A stretch of DNA of 64,000 nt from Lachnospiraceae bacterium (GTDB lineage Bacteria; Bacillota; Clostridia; Lachnospirales; Lachnospiraceae), in NCBI GenBank assembly GCA_024690605.1, contig JAILOV010000032.1, forward strand, positions 1 through 64,000. Reading direction: 5' to 3'. A program made the position numbers and the translations under genes. Every line of letters starts with the position of its first letter. The stretch's first letter is position 1. The notes below the pieces were generated by a model that made no database searches, had not been told where the DNA came from, and saw nothing but the letters and a program-made list of their open reading frames with translations. Below are positions 16,444 to 25,696 of the stretch, in pieces.

Positions 16444-18345
16444 ATGTTTTGCAGCAAGTGCGGAAGTAAGCTTCCCGATAATGCGAAATTCTGTCAGAAA
16501 TGCGGAGCGCCGGTTTCGGCCGGCCCGCAACAGTCGTCCGATGAAACAACGCAGATCCTGCCCCCTGACGCCGGAGCGCCCGTTCCCGTCGTGACAGGTG
16601 TTACCGGGAGTTCAGCCAGCAACCAGCCTGTCATAACTTCGCCGGCACCAAAAAAGAAAGAAAAAGCCGGAAAGAAGAGCCCGATCGTTATCATCCTTCT
16701 CGTTCTCGCCCTCATCGCCGTGCTGCTCGTCGGTGTCGTCGGCGGAATGTTCCTTGTCGGCAGCGGCGGTTTTGCCGAAGCGCGCGAGATCCTTAAGGAT
16801 GAGGGGATCTCCGGCGTTTTTGATGTGATCACCGGCCACTACCGCGAGAATCCGCATATCGGCGGTCACTTTGTCGATGATGATGACGATGAAGAAGAGG
16901 AAGACGACGACAGGGAAGAAGCCGAAGAAGCGGATGCCGGTGAAGGAGAACAACCCGAAACGACACCTGCCGTAGAACCGGAGGAGAAAAACCCTGTTAC
17001 GATCACCGTCCGTCAGGTCGACAACGCAAACTTCCCACATGTCACCTTCTATGCCACGGTCTGTGATGAGAACGGAGAGGTCGTCAAAAACCTGCAAAAG
17101 GACGACTTCTCCGTCAATGAGATCATGAGCGACGGCAGTCTCATGCAGGTCGGCGTTGACCGCGTCTACCAGGTAATGGATTCGGGAAAGATCAACATCG
17201 ATATGGTCATGGACAAGAGCGGCAGCATGTCCGGATCATCCAGAATGGACAAGGCCAAAGCAGCCGCGAACGCATTTATCAACACGGTCGCCGCAGGCGA
17301 TCAGATGGAGATCATTTCCTTTGACAGCTTTGTCTATCTGGAGCAGGGTTTCTCCAGCAACTTATTTGACGCGGAGCGGGCCGTGAACGGTCTGACTCCC
17401 TCCGGTCAGACCGCCCTGTTTGACGCCCTCTATGCCGCGCTCCTGGATACCTTTGAACAGGAGGGCGCCAAGTGCGTCATCGCCTTTACAGACGGAGAGG
17501 AGAATTCGTCGAACCACAGCTATCAGGATGTCTTGGATCTCGCCGTGAGCACCGGTATTCCTGTCTTCCTGATCGGCTTTGGCGAAGCCTACCACTATGA
17601 CGTGCTGCAGCGGCTTGCCGAAGCATGTTCCGGGGAATTTTACTCCGTCGACGAGGTCAACATGGAGACGCTGATGGAGGAGATCTACACGACGATCTAC
17701 CGGGAGCAGCAGAATTATTATGTGTTCGATTACACTTCAAAGGATTCGGTCAACATCGACAGCGCCCGCACGATCGAACTGACCATGTCCGAAAACAGCA
17801 GATTCACCGGCAGCTATCGCAAAGCCTATGAACCGGTACCTGATATCTACGGCGGCTTTTCCGCGGAATACTGGGATATGGACTATATGATCCCGGATTC
17901 CGACGTCAGAGAGGTGACGGAAGCCGATCTTTCCGGCATGAGTCTGGCGCAGCTGCGCATCGCAAGGAATGAGGTGTTTGCCCGTCACGGCAGGCAGTTT
18001 AAGGACAACAAGCTCAATGAATGGTTCTATTCAAAGAACTGGTATCTGTCCCTTTCGGAGAAATACACGCCCGCCGACTTCGACGCCATCAAGCCTTCGC
18101 CGCTGTCCAAGCTGGAGATCGCGAACGTCACCTTCATCAAAAACTATGAGGACGATCTGATGGCAACATCGCTCATCTATCCCGATGCTTCACGGATCAA
18201 GCTCACGGAATATGATCTGGCGCTGTCCAAACCGGTACTCAAAAAAGCCCTGGAACAGATGAAGACGATGACGGACACCTCGATCCTGCAGTCCAATATG
18301 ACACTTGTGGAAACTGCGATCAATGCACAGGATATCACTTACTGA
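16444..18345 (+). CDS. Zinc-ribbon, transmembrane, VWA and YARHG domain protein
   Basis: The order is zinc ribbon (C3, C6, C17, C20), Pro-rich linker, transmembrane helix (about 78-104), a strongly acidic Asp/Glu stretch (about 140-175), a VWA domain (about 245-440) with MIDAS DKSGS at 257-261, and a YARHG domain (about 492-575) with [16 protein letters not shown] and [13 protein letters not shown] domains are extracellular modules of bacterial surface proteins, thought to bind wall or host components. Start: ATG 16444 is 6 bases after AGGAAGG; an in-frame TTG at 16438 overlaps the kinase stop but lies inside the ribosome site. The zinc ribbon is predicted cytoplasmic and VWA-YARHG external. 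Confidence 0.88.
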   Translation: MFCSKCGSKLPDNAKFCQKCGAPVSAGPQQSSDETTQILPPDAGAPVPVVTGVTGSSASNQPVITSPAPKKKEKAGKKSPIVIILLVLALIAVLLVGVVGGMFLVGSGGFAEAREILKDEGISGVFDVITGHYRENPHIGGHFVDDDDDEEEEDDDREEAEEADAGEGEQPETTPAVEPEEKNPVTITVRQVDNANFPHVTFYATVCDENGEVVKNLQKDDFSVNEIMSDGSLMQVGVDRVYQVMDSGKINIDMVMDKSGSMSGSSRMDKAKAAANAFINTVAAGDQMEIISFDSFVYLEQGFSSNLFDAERAVNGLTPSGQTALFDALYAALLDTFEQEGAKCVIAFTDGEENSSNHSYQDVLDLAVSTGIPVFLIGFGEAYHYDVLQRLAEACSGEFYSVDEVNMETLMEEIYTTIYREQQNYYVFDYTSKDSVNIDSARTIELTMSENSRFTGSYRKAYEPVPDIYGGFSAEYWDMDYMIPDSDVREVTEADLSGMSLAQLRIARNEVFARHGRQFKDNKLNEWFYSKNWYLSLSEKYTPADFDAIKPSPLSKLEIANVTFIKNYEDDLMATSLIYPDASRIKLTEYDLALSKPVLKKALEQMKTMTDTSILQSNMTLVETAINAQDITY

Positions 18346-18346
18346 C

Positions 18347-19324
18347 ATGAACGGAAAAAAACTGATCCTCATCCCGATCCTCGTTGCCGTGCTCCTGATA
18401 GGGCTGTCAGCAGGTGCGGCTCTCATGATGCTTCGCTCTCATACGCAACAGCCGGGGGAGAGCGCCGTTTCCGATGAGAATAACAGCATGGAAGCGGAGG
18501 AAAGCACTTCGGAGGAAAATTCCGCGACCGATGCCGCTATTCATGATATAATGGATAACGATGCTTCTGATGTTTCGGTCGATGCTGCGACAAATGCGGC
18601 AGGAACCGTCGTGAACGGAACGGATGAACCCGACACGGAGACGTCCCTGACAACGGAAAAAGCGAAGCTCATCGTGATCGATGCCGGGCATCAGGCAAAG
18701 GGAAATAACGAACAGGAACCCGTCGGCCCGGGGGCAAAAAAAACAAAGCCCAAAGTATCCTCCGGTACGTCCGGTAAAGCCAGCGGACTCGCGGAACATG
18801 AGCTCACCCTGCAGGTGTCATTGAAGCTTGAGAAAGCGCTCCGTGATAAAGGCTATGATGTGATCATGACCCGCACGACCGATGATGTGAACATCAGCAA
18901 CAGTGAACGGGCGGCGGTCGCCAATGAAGCCCATGCGGATGCCTTTCTACGGATCCATGCGAACGGGAGTGATGATCCGTCCGTCAACGGCGCCATGACA
19001 CTGTGCCCGACAAAAGACAATCCCTACTGTCCGGAGATCTATGAATCCAGCAGGCTGCTGGCAGACTGCATTCTGGACAGTTTCACCGGAGTGACAGGTG
19101 CCCGTTACGAAAGAGTCTGGGAAACGGACACGATGAGCGGCATCAACTGGAGCAAGGTGCCGGTAACGATCCTCGAGATGGGCTACATGACCAATGCCGA
19201 GGAGGATCTGAAAATGGCATCCGAAGATTATCAGGATCTGATGGTACAGGGGATCCTGCAGGGACTTGCCGAATATTTTGACAAAAAAGAGGAGGATGGA
19301 AATGGAGCAGATGATCTTTTGTAA
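18347..19324 (+). CDS. Membrane-anchored N-acetylmuramoyl-L-alanine amidase (Amidase_3)
   Basis: The 325-residue protein has an N-terminal signal anchor (about 5-25), a Ser/Glu/Asp-rich linker (about 35-95) and an Amidase_3 domain (about 105-320). The zinc ligands and catalytic residue are visible: the His of IDAGHQ, the Glu of [11 protein letters not shown], the His of LRIHANGS and the catalytic Glu of [11 protein letters not shown]. These zinc enzymes cleave the bond between N-acetylmuramic acid and L-Ala in peptidoglycan. ATG 18347 follows the previous stop by 1 base; GTG 18305 in frame would overlap the YARHG gene and place the signal segment too far in. It gives the locus a wall-cutting enzyme on the extracellular side. 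Confidence 0.9.
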   Translation: MNGKKLILIPILVAVLLIGLSAGAALMMLRSHTQQPGESAVSDENNSMEAEESTSEENSATDAAIHDIMDNDASDVSVDAATNAAGTVVNGTDEPDTETSLTTEKAKLIVIDAGHQAKGNNEQEPVGPGAKKTKPKVSSGTSGKASGLAEHELTLQVSLKLEKALRDKGYDVIMTRTTDDVNISNSERAAVANEAHADAFLRIHANGSDDPSVNGAMTLCPTKDNPYCPEIYESSRLLADCILDSFTGVTGARYERVWETDTMSGINWSKVPVTILEMGYMTNAEEDLKMASEDYQDLMVQGILQGLAEYFDKKEEDGNGADDLL

Positions 19325-21563
19325 TCAATGCGGTGCACAGCTGGAGGCAGATGCGATGTTCTGTCCGGAATGCGGCGCCCGGGTTGTGAGAGAGGAAGGC
19401 TCTTCAGGCGAGCAGCAGGCTCCGTCTTCCGAACCCGTGCAGACCGGATCGGAACCGGTGGCGGATCCCGTGCCCATGCCGGCGGACGATGCTTCCGGTG
19501 CGGCTTCTGCCGAGGATACGTGGGCTCCCAAATGGAAGCTTCCCCTTCTGATCGCGACCGCCGCGATCCTCGGCATCCTCGCGCTTTTCCTTGTCGTGAC
19601 CCTGATCCGCGGCATGCTGAACAGAAATGTCGGGCTGTCAGAAGATCAGCTCGTCTACCTGCGCAACGGCACGGTCTATTATATGGACAATATCGCCGCA
19701 AAATCTCCGGAGGCGATCGAGATCCTCGATATGGATAATATCGAACTGACCTATCCGGCCCTTGTCGGATTTCCCGGTGACGGTTCCTATCTTTATTACT
19801 TCAGCAAGCTGACCGCAAACGGCACGAAGGGCAATCTCTGCCGCGTTCCGGTATCGAAGCTCAAAAGCGGCGAAGACAAGCTTGACCGCTATGTCGAAGA
19901 GATCGATTCCAAGCTGAGTTCTTCCGCACTCTACGGCGACAGCGGCATTTACGTGATGAAGAACAATCATCTCCTCTATATCCGCGATGACGACAGACTG
20001 TATTACTATAACGGCAAAGACAGCGAGGAGATCGACAAGGGCGTGACCGGCTTTACGGTCTCCGAGGATGAGAAGGGTCTGTATTACTTCAAAGAAAATA
20101 AAAAAGACGATGCAAAGATCGACATCTATTACGCGACACTGAAGAAGCTTACCGAAGCAGACAAAGTGGAGACGGGGGTTGATGTCATTTACTACGGTTC
20201 CGGAGATCTCTGCATCTTCGGCAAGGAAGCAGGCAAGGACACCTATGACCTCTTCTATACGGAAAACGGCAAGGAGCCGGTGGACATTGAGGAGGATGTT
20301 CTGACGGTCAACAATATCGACTATGAGAACAAAAAGTTCTACTTTACCAAAGGCAATTCCGTGAAAGCCAACCTCTATGATCTTGTCTACGACCCGCTCG
20401 CGGAGGATGAGGATGGCATGCAGGAGCCTTCGTTAAAGAGCTTCCTTCAGGAGATCCCGATCGACGATGCGCTCGATGATTCCAAGCGGCAGTATATCAC
20501 CCGCAATTACAACGGCCGCACGGCAGACTATATCAAAGATCGCTACTACATCGACAGTCAGATCGGCATGTACGGATTCTACAGCGAGAATCTCGGTGAC
20601 TACGCCTTCTACGACGACAACACGCAGAGATTCTATAAGATCGACCGGGATGCCTATCAGCAGGCACAGGAGAACTGGTCCAAAGCAGTACGGCGGGTCC
20701 GTCTGCGCGAAGAATTGAAGAAAGAAGATTTCAAGCTGGAGACAAAGGATCTGTATGTTTACGACAACGGAAAATCGGAAAAGATTTCCGAAAACATCCT
20801 CGCACCGCAGTACTATGACGGCTTCATCATGTATCTGCGCGCCGATGATGAAAACCTACATGATCTGGTCAACATCGAAAACATAAACGGCGTGAATTCC
20901 ATGAAATCCAGCCTTGCCTACAGTTTTTCCCAGATCGCCTCCGAGGACGGCGAACATGTGAGCTTCTATCGGATCGGTGAAGGCGAGGAACAGAAGATCA
21001 CTTATGAGAATGAATGGGGTTACCTGCGTCTTTCCGAGGACAAAAAGACTGCTTTCCGGAAGTATCACGACGAAGAGGAGGATGCCGACATTCTCATGGC
21101 CTATAAAGTCACGGGCGGTGCCCTGGAAGAGGATGCCGAGATCTCCAATGACTGCTACAGCTACCAGATCGACGGGAATGCCGTTTACTACACCGAGGAC
21201 TATGACAACGGCGAGGGGGATCTCTACTGCTGGAAAAACGGCAAGGCCGAGACCATTGCCAAAAATGTCGGCCGTGTTTATATTTTTGATGACAATGCGG
21301 TCTTTGCCCTCTCCGACGGTGAATACGATAAGGATGTGGAGCAGAATGTCTGGGAGCTCTATTCCTACAACAGTAAAGGGGAGAAGGAACGCATCGCCAG
21401 CGATACCTATAGCTTTTCCTATGCCTCCGGCAAACGGATCCTTTATGTCAAAGACGAGAACCTCTATCTTTACAAAGGCTCCGGAGATCCGGTGCGGATC
21501 GCGAGAGGCGTGGATCATTACTGGTATCCGGCTGCCAAAGCGCCGGAGGTGACCACCCCGTAA
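19302..21563 (+). CDS. Zinc-ribbon membrane protein with large beta-propeller-like extracellular domain
   Basis: The 753-residue product has an N-terminal zinc ribbon (FCNQCG and FCPECG), a Pro/Ala-rich linker, a transmembrane helix (about 78-102) and about 640 external residues. The external part has repeated short blocks such as [26 protein letters not shown] and [13 protein letters not shown]. This Tyr-rich pattern is typical of propeller domains in clostridial surface proteins (DUF5050-like). No catalytic motif is visible. Start: ATG 19302 lies 6 bases after GAGGAGG (19289-19295). The frame continues upstream to TTG 19266 but without a ribosome site. It overlaps the amidase gene by 23 bases and closes the block. 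Confidence 0.8.
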   Translation: MEQMIFCNQCGAQLEADAMFCPECGARVVREEGSSGEQQAPSSEPVQTGSEPVADPVPMPADDASGAASAEDTWAPKWKLPLLIATAAILGILALFLVVTLIRGMLNRNVGLSEDQLVYLRNGTVYYMDNIAAKSPEAIEILDMDNIELTYPALVGFPGDGSYLYYFSKLTANGTKGNLCRVPVSKLKSGEDKLDRYVEEIDSKLSSSALYGDSGIYVMKNNHLLYIRDDDRLYYYNGKDSEEIDKGVTGFTVSEDEKGLYYFKENKKDDAKIDIYYATLKKLTEADKVETGVDVIYYGSGDLCIFGKEAGKDTYDLFYTENGKEPVDIEEDVLTVNNIDYENKKFYFTKGNSVKANLYDLVYDPLAEDEDGMQEPSLKSFLQEIPIDDALDDSKRQYITRNYNGRTADYIKDRYYIDSQIGMYGFYSENLGDYAFYDDNTQRFYKIDRDAYQQAQENWSKAVRRVRLREELKKEDFKLETKDLYVYDNGKSEKISENILAPQYYDGFIMYLRADDENLHDLVNIENINGVNSMKSSLAYSFSQIASEDGEHVSFYRIGEGEEQKITYENEWGYLRLSEDKKTAFRKYHDEEEDADILMAYKVTGGALEEDAEISNDCYSYQIDGNAVYYTEDYDNGEGDLYCWKNGKAETIAKNVGRVYIFDDNAVFALSDGEYDKDVEQNVWELYSYNSKGEKERIASDTYSFSYASGKRILYVKDENLYLYKGSGDPVRIARGVDHYWYPAAKAPEVTTP

Positions 21564-21594
21564 ACACCGTACCGTCATTCCACCGCCGGTGCAT

Positions 21595-21623
21595 TTGACA
21601 GAAAACGGCAAAAAAACTAGAAT
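21595..21623 (+). promoter_or_regulatory. Strong sigma-A-type promoter for tyrS
   Basis: TTGACA (21595-21600) and TAGAAT (21618-21623) are separated by exactly 17 bases. The predicted transcription start near 21630 coincides with the AGGAGG ribosome site (21630-21635), so the leader would be only about 15 bases. Confidence 0.85.
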
Positions 21624-21644
21624 GCGGACAGGAGGTATTGTTCC

Positions 21645-22877
21645 ATGCAGGTTTTTGAAGAATTACAGACAAGAGGTCTGCTCGCACAGCTGACCGATGA
21701 GGCGGAGATCCGGGATCTCGTGAACCGTGGCGGCGCCACCTTTTACATCGGCTTTGATCCGACTGCGGATTCGCTTCATGTCGGACATTTCATGGCTTTG
21801 TGTCTGATGAAGAGACTCCAGATGGCCGGCAACAAACCCATCGCTCTGGTGGGCGGCGGAACCGGCATGATCGGAGACCCAACCGGCCGCAGTGATCTCC
21901 GGCAGGTGCTCACCGAGGAGACGATCCGGCATAACTGCGATTGCTTCAAGGAGCAGATGAGCCGGTTTATCGAATTCGGTGACGACAAGGCGATCATGGT
22001 CAACAACGCGGACTGGCTTCTGAACCTCAATTACATGGAGTTCATCCGCGATATCGGTCCGTGTTTCTCCGTCAACAACATGCTGCGCGCGGAATGCTAC
22101 AAACAGCGCATGGAGAAGGGCCTGACCTTCCTTGAATTCAACTACATGCTGCTGCAGAGCTATGATTTCCTGATGCTCTACGAAAAATACGGCTGCCAGA
22201 TGCAGTTCGGCGGCGACGATCAGTGGAGCAACATGCTGGGCGGCACGGAACTCATCCGCAAGAAGCTGGGCAAGGATGCCTATGCGATGACGATCACGCT
22301 CCTCTTAAACGCCGAGGGGAAGAAGATGGGCAAGACCGCGAGCGGTGCGGTGTGGCTCGATCCGAAGAAGACATCGCCCTACGACTTTTACCAGTACTGG
22401 CGCAATGTCGATGACGCCGATGTCATGAAATGCCTGAAGATGCTGACCTTCCTGCCGATCGAAGAGATCCTGGCGATGGAGAAATGGGAGGATTCCCGGA
22501 TCAACGAGAAGAAAGAGATCCTTGCGTTTGAGCTCACAAAGCTGGTGCATGGCGAGGAGGAAGCAAAGAAGGCCGAGGCCGGTGCCAAAGCGCTGTTTTC
22601 CGGCGGTGGTGATTCCGCTAACATCCCGGCTGTCACACTGGCATCCGAAGATTTTAACGAGGACGGAACGATCGGTATCCTGACCGTTCTGGTGAAAGCC
22701 GGTCTTGTTCCTTCCAACAGCGAGGCACGAAGAGCCGTCGAACAGGGCGGTGTGACCTTTGGAGATGACAAAGTCACGGACAGCAGGGCGGTATTTGCCA
22801 AAGATGTTTTTGCCGGAGAAGGTGTCGTCGTGCGACGCGGCAAGAAGAACTTCAAGAGAGTGACCGCGCAGGCTTAG
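21645..22877 (+). CDS. tyrS: Tyrosyl-tRNA synthetase
   Basis: The 410-residue enzyme joins tyrosine to tRNA-Tyr in two ATP-dependent steps in the cytoplasm. The class I signature HVGH is at 45-48, in place of HIGH, and the KMSKS-type loop reads KMGKT (227-231), as is usual for Firmicutes TyrS. The DDQWSN tyrosine-site motif is present and a C-terminal S4 RNA-binding domain follows (about 345-410). Length and domain order are standard. AGGAGG lies 9 bases before ATG. The promoter is so close that the transcript has no room for the T-box leader that often controls tyrS in Firmicutes. The next gene begins 45 bases downstream and may share the transcript. Confidence 0.97.
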   Translation: MQVFEELQTRGLLAQLTDEAEIRDLVNRGGATFYIGFDPTADSLHVGHFMALCLMKRLQMAGNKPIALVGGGTGMIGDPTGRSDLRQVLTEETIRHNCDCFKEQMSRFIEFGDDKAIMVNNADWLLNLNYMEFIRDIGPCFSVNNMLRAECYKQRMEKGLTFLEFNYMLLQSYDFLMLYEKYGCQMQFGGDDQWSNMLGGTELIRKKLGKDAYAMTITLLLNAEGKKMGKTASGAVWLDPKKTSPYDFYQYWRNVDDADVMKCLKMLTFLPIEEILAMEKWEDSRINEKKEILAFELTKLVHGEEEAKKAEAGAKALFSGGGDSANIPAVTLASEDFNEDGTIGILTVLVKAGLVPSNSEARRAVEQGGVTFGDDKVTDSRAVFAKDVFAGEGVVVRRGKKNFKRVTAQA

Positions 22878-22922
22878 ACCGCAGGCGCTCTTTCCGATCT
22901 GCAGCGTTAAAGGGTGCTCATC

Positions 22923-24839
22923 ATGCAGAAAGCAGATATTTTTGTCGCCCAGATGATGCTTGACTTCGTCGGTCACAGGACAGGCGAGATCAGCCGGGTG
23001 GATTACAGGCCGCAGAAGCCGGCATATCGCAGGGACTCCGCTAACGAGACGCATTTTGAACGCTCGTCGCCGGAGTCCTGCGGCATTTCATCGGCCTGGC
23101 TCACGCATCTCTTCCGGCGTCTGGCCGCGGAACCGGAGAGCGGACTGCATCGGATCATGGTCCTCAGGGGAAACAGGGTGATCGGGGAGACATCGTTCGC
23201 ACCATTTCCCAGAGATGAATGGCATGTTTCCCATTCGCTTGCCAAAAGTGTGACCGCCATGGCCATCGGTCTCCTGATCGGAGAGGGCAGGCTTTCCCTG
23301 GATGACCGTCTGGTGGATATCTTCCGGGATCGCAGCATTCTTGCCATGATGATGCTCCGGGACACCCTTACGATCCGCCATTTGCTGCAGATGTCCAGCG
23401 GTGTCAAATTCAACGAGGCGGGCGCTATCTCCGGTAACAACTGGAAAAAAGACTATATGGAGGCCGGCTGCAGTTTCGAGCCGGGCACAGCTTTTGAATA
23501 CAACAGCATGAACTCCTATATGCTCTCCGCCGTGGTGACAAAACTCACCGGCGAGACCATGATGGAATATCTGCGTCCCAGACTCTGGGAGCCGCTCGGT
23601 ATTGACCGTGTCTTCTGGGAGATGAGCCCCGAATCGATCACAAAGGGCGGCTGGGGTCTTTTTATCCGCACCGAGGACATGGCCAAACTCGGCAGGCTCT
23701 ATCTGCAGGGCGGAAAATGGGAGGACAGGCAGATCCTTCCTCCGGATTTTGTCAGGGAATCCACAAAAGTGCAGATCCACACCGGAATGGAACGGTGCGA
23801 ACTCTACGGATTCCATCTCTGGATCAATGATGACCGCGGCGTCTACGCTTATTCCTTTAACGGCATGCTCGGTCAGAATGTATTCTGCTATCCGGATCTG
23901 GATATGGTGATCTGCACGAGTGCCGGAAACGGTGAGATCTTCCAGCAGGGCAAAATGAGCGGGATCATCCGCGAAGAGATGAAGACGCTTCAGGCAGTCG
24001 AACTGCCTTTACCGGAAAACACTCCAGCTCTGAACGAACTGAAGATGCTCTGCCGGCGTCTTTCCGGACGGACACCGGCCTTCAGCGGGATCTCGTCCGG
24101 CGGCTGGCAGAACACAGCCGCGAAGCTGACGGTCGGCAGCCGGGGCACGATCCGCTCATCCAAAACAAGGCACAGGACAAGGCTTGCCGGTAATGCCTCC
24201 GCCTGGATCAGGCAAAAAGAACACCTGCGGAGGGAACTGCTCAAACGCTTAAACGGTGCCGTCTATGATCTCGACAACCGGAGTGTGGGCGTTTTTCCCC
24301 TTCTGATGCAGGTGGTTCACAATAATTTTACCGACGGCATATCCTCCATCGGTTTCAGAAGAAAACGGGACGGTACCTTTCTCATCAATCTTTATGAGGG
24401 GAACGCCATCTATGTGATCACCTGCGGCTTTTACGGAAGCGTCGCGACCGGGCAGATCGACATGCACGGAGAGATCTATGACATTGCCGTGCGGTCCGAT
24501 TTCACCACCGACGAAAATGACCGGCCAGTCCTGAAAAATGAGATCTTCTATGTGGAGGAAGCAGCAACCAGGATCCTCAATATCTATCTGGAACCCTCGG
24601 ATCTGATGTCTCCGGACGCACCGGAAAAGATCGAAGTCCGGCTGGACGAGACGCCGGGATCCGCAATGATCGTTCCCAGTCTCAAGATGATCACCACGGA
24701 GAAGGCGGGAAACGGTCTGGATGGTTTCTTCCTCAAACAGTTTTCTGATATCGGCGGCATGAATGCCGTGAATATGCTGGCTTACGCAACGATCCGTCCG
24801 ACAGTTTTCGGGTCATTGAGAAAGGAGGTCTCCTCATGA
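22923..24839 (+). CDS. Serine beta-lactamase-fold hydrolase with long C-terminal extension
   Basis: The 638-residue protein has a class C beta-lactamase/esterase fold (about 50-370). The SxxK motif is SLAK (S105-K108), and a Tyr motif YNSMN (from Y193) sits in FEYNSMNSYML. No signal peptide is seen, so it is probably a cytoplasmic serine esterase or peptidase, not a resistance enzyme. About 250 further residues, with a recurring basic then beta-rich region, make it almost twice the usual family length; I do not recognise that part. ATG 22923 lies 6 bases after AAAGGGTG; GTG 22914 is inside that site. It overlaps the purine nucleoside phosphorylase gene by ATGA, so the two are co-translated. 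Confidence 0.83.
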   Translation: MQKADIFVAQMMLDFVGHRTGEISRVDYRPQKPAYRRDSANETHFERSSPESCGISSAWLTHLFRRLAAEPESGLHRIMVLRGNRVIGETSFAPFPRDEWHVSHSLAKSVTAMAIGLLIGEGRLSLDDRLVDIFRDRSILAMMMLRDTLTIRHLLQMSSGVKFNEAGAISGNNWKKDYMEAGCSFEPGTAFEYNSMNSYMLSAVVTKLTGETMMEYLRPRLWEPLGIDRVFWEMSPESITKGGWGLFIRTEDMAKLGRLYLQGGKWEDRQILPPDFVRESTKVQIHTGMERCELYGFHLWINDDRGVYAYSFNGMLGQNVFCYPDLDMVICTSAGNGEIFQQGKMSGIIREEMKTLQAVELPLPENTPALNELKMLCRRLSGRTPAFSGISSGGWQNTAAKLTVGSRGTIRSSKTRHRTRLAGNASAWIRQKEHLRRELLKRLNGAVYDLDNRSVGVFPLLMQVVHNNFTDGISSIGFRRKRDGTFLINLYEGNAIYVITCGFYGSVATGQIDMHGEIYDIAVRSDFTTDENDRPVLKNEIFYVEEAATRILNIYLEPSDLMSPDAPEKIEVRLDETPGSAMIVPSLKMITTEKAGNGLDGFFLKQFSDIGGMNAVNMLAYATIRPTVFGSLRKEVSS

Positions 24840-25696
24840 ACAGAATGGCGGAAATCGCAGATCCTTATGCACGCAGGATCGACACAGCAGTCCGGTTCAT
24901 CAGAAGCAGAACCGACTTCGTCCCACTGGTCGCGCTGACACTCGGCAGCGGTCTCGGAGAGTATGCCGCGGAGCTGACGGTCGAAGAGGAGATCCCCTAT
25001 AATGAGATCCCCGATTTCCCGATCTCCACGGCCCCGGGGCACGACGGGCGTTTCATCTTCGGCACGCTGGACCGGGTGCCGGTCCTCTGCATGAAAGGCC
25101 GCATGCATCTCTATGAGGGGTATGAGCCCTGGGATGTGGTGATGCCGCTTCGCGTGATGAAGGAGCTCGGCGCAAAGGCTCTGTTTCTCACCAATGCGTC
25201 CGGCGGGATCAATTTCGGCTTTATGGCGGGCGATCTGATGCTGATCACCGATCATCTGTCCTGCTTTGTTCCGAATCCGCTCATCGGGCCGAATTTTGAG
25301 CGTTACGGCACGCGTTTCCCCGATATGACGCATGTCTACGACGAGGAGCTCTGCGACCAGATCAGAGAAGCGGCGCATGAAGAAAAGGTGCCCCTCCAGG
25401 AGGGGGTCTATGTGCAGCTGACCGGGCCGTCCTTTGAGACGCCCGCGGAGATCAGGATGCTGCGTCAGCTGGGTGCCGATGCCGTCGGGATGAGCACGGT
25501 CATCGAGGCGATCGCCGCGCATCATGCCGGACTTCGTGTCGTCGGCGTTTCCTGCATCTCCAACGCGGCTGCCGGCATGACCAAGGAACTGCTTTCTGGA
25601 GACGATGTCAATCTGACCGCCAACGAGACGGCGCCGCTGTTCTCACGACTTGTCACATCATCGATCATCAGGATGGGAAAGGTGCTTGAAAAATGA
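24836..25696 (+). CDS. Purine-nucleoside phosphorylase (trimeric type)
   Basis: The 286-residue enzyme splits inosine or guanosine with phosphate into the free base and ribose 1-phosphate for purine salvage. Family motifs are clear: GSGLGEYA, APGHDG, the phosphate-site GRMHLYEGY, TNASGGIN, PSFETPAE with the purine-binding Glu, and SCISNAAAG with the purine-binding Asn. Length matches the low-molecular-mass trimeric class (PunA/DeoD-like). The start overlaps the hydrolase stop and the end overlaps the deaminase start, both as ATGA. Adjacent deamination and phosphorolysis genes suggest combined handling of nucleosides, including those from the methionine cycle. Confidence 0.93.
   Translation: MNRMAEIADPYARRIDTAVRFIRSRTDFVPLVALTLGSGLGEYAAELTVEEEIPYNEIPDFPISTAPGHDGRFIFGTLDRVPVLCMKGRMHLYEGYEPWDVVMPLRVMKELGAKALFLTNASGGINFGFMAGDLMLITDHLSCFVPNPLIGPNFERYGTRFPDMTHVYDEELCDQIREAAHEEKVPLQEGVYVQLTGPSFETPAEIRMLRQLGADAVGMSTVIEAIAAHHAGLRVVGVSCISNAAAGMTKELLSGDDVNLTANETAPLFSRLVTSSIIRMGKVLEK

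Noticed and set aside
416-21563. Type VII secretion locus
   Set aside because: FHA and membrane proteins occur in such systems, but no FtsK/EccC-type ATPase and no WXG100 protein is present.
21578-21594. CACC-GCC-GGTG hairpin as terminator of the big block
   Set aside because: The stem is four base pairs and only three T residues follow; too weak to call.
21564-21644. T-box leader before tyrS
   Set aside because: Only 81 bases separate the genes and a strong promoter sits within them; no T-box or anti-terminator motif seen.
22923-24839. Beta-lactam resistance gene
   Set aside because: The SxxK fold is shared by many esterases, there is no signal peptide, and the gene is tied to nucleoside metabolism.
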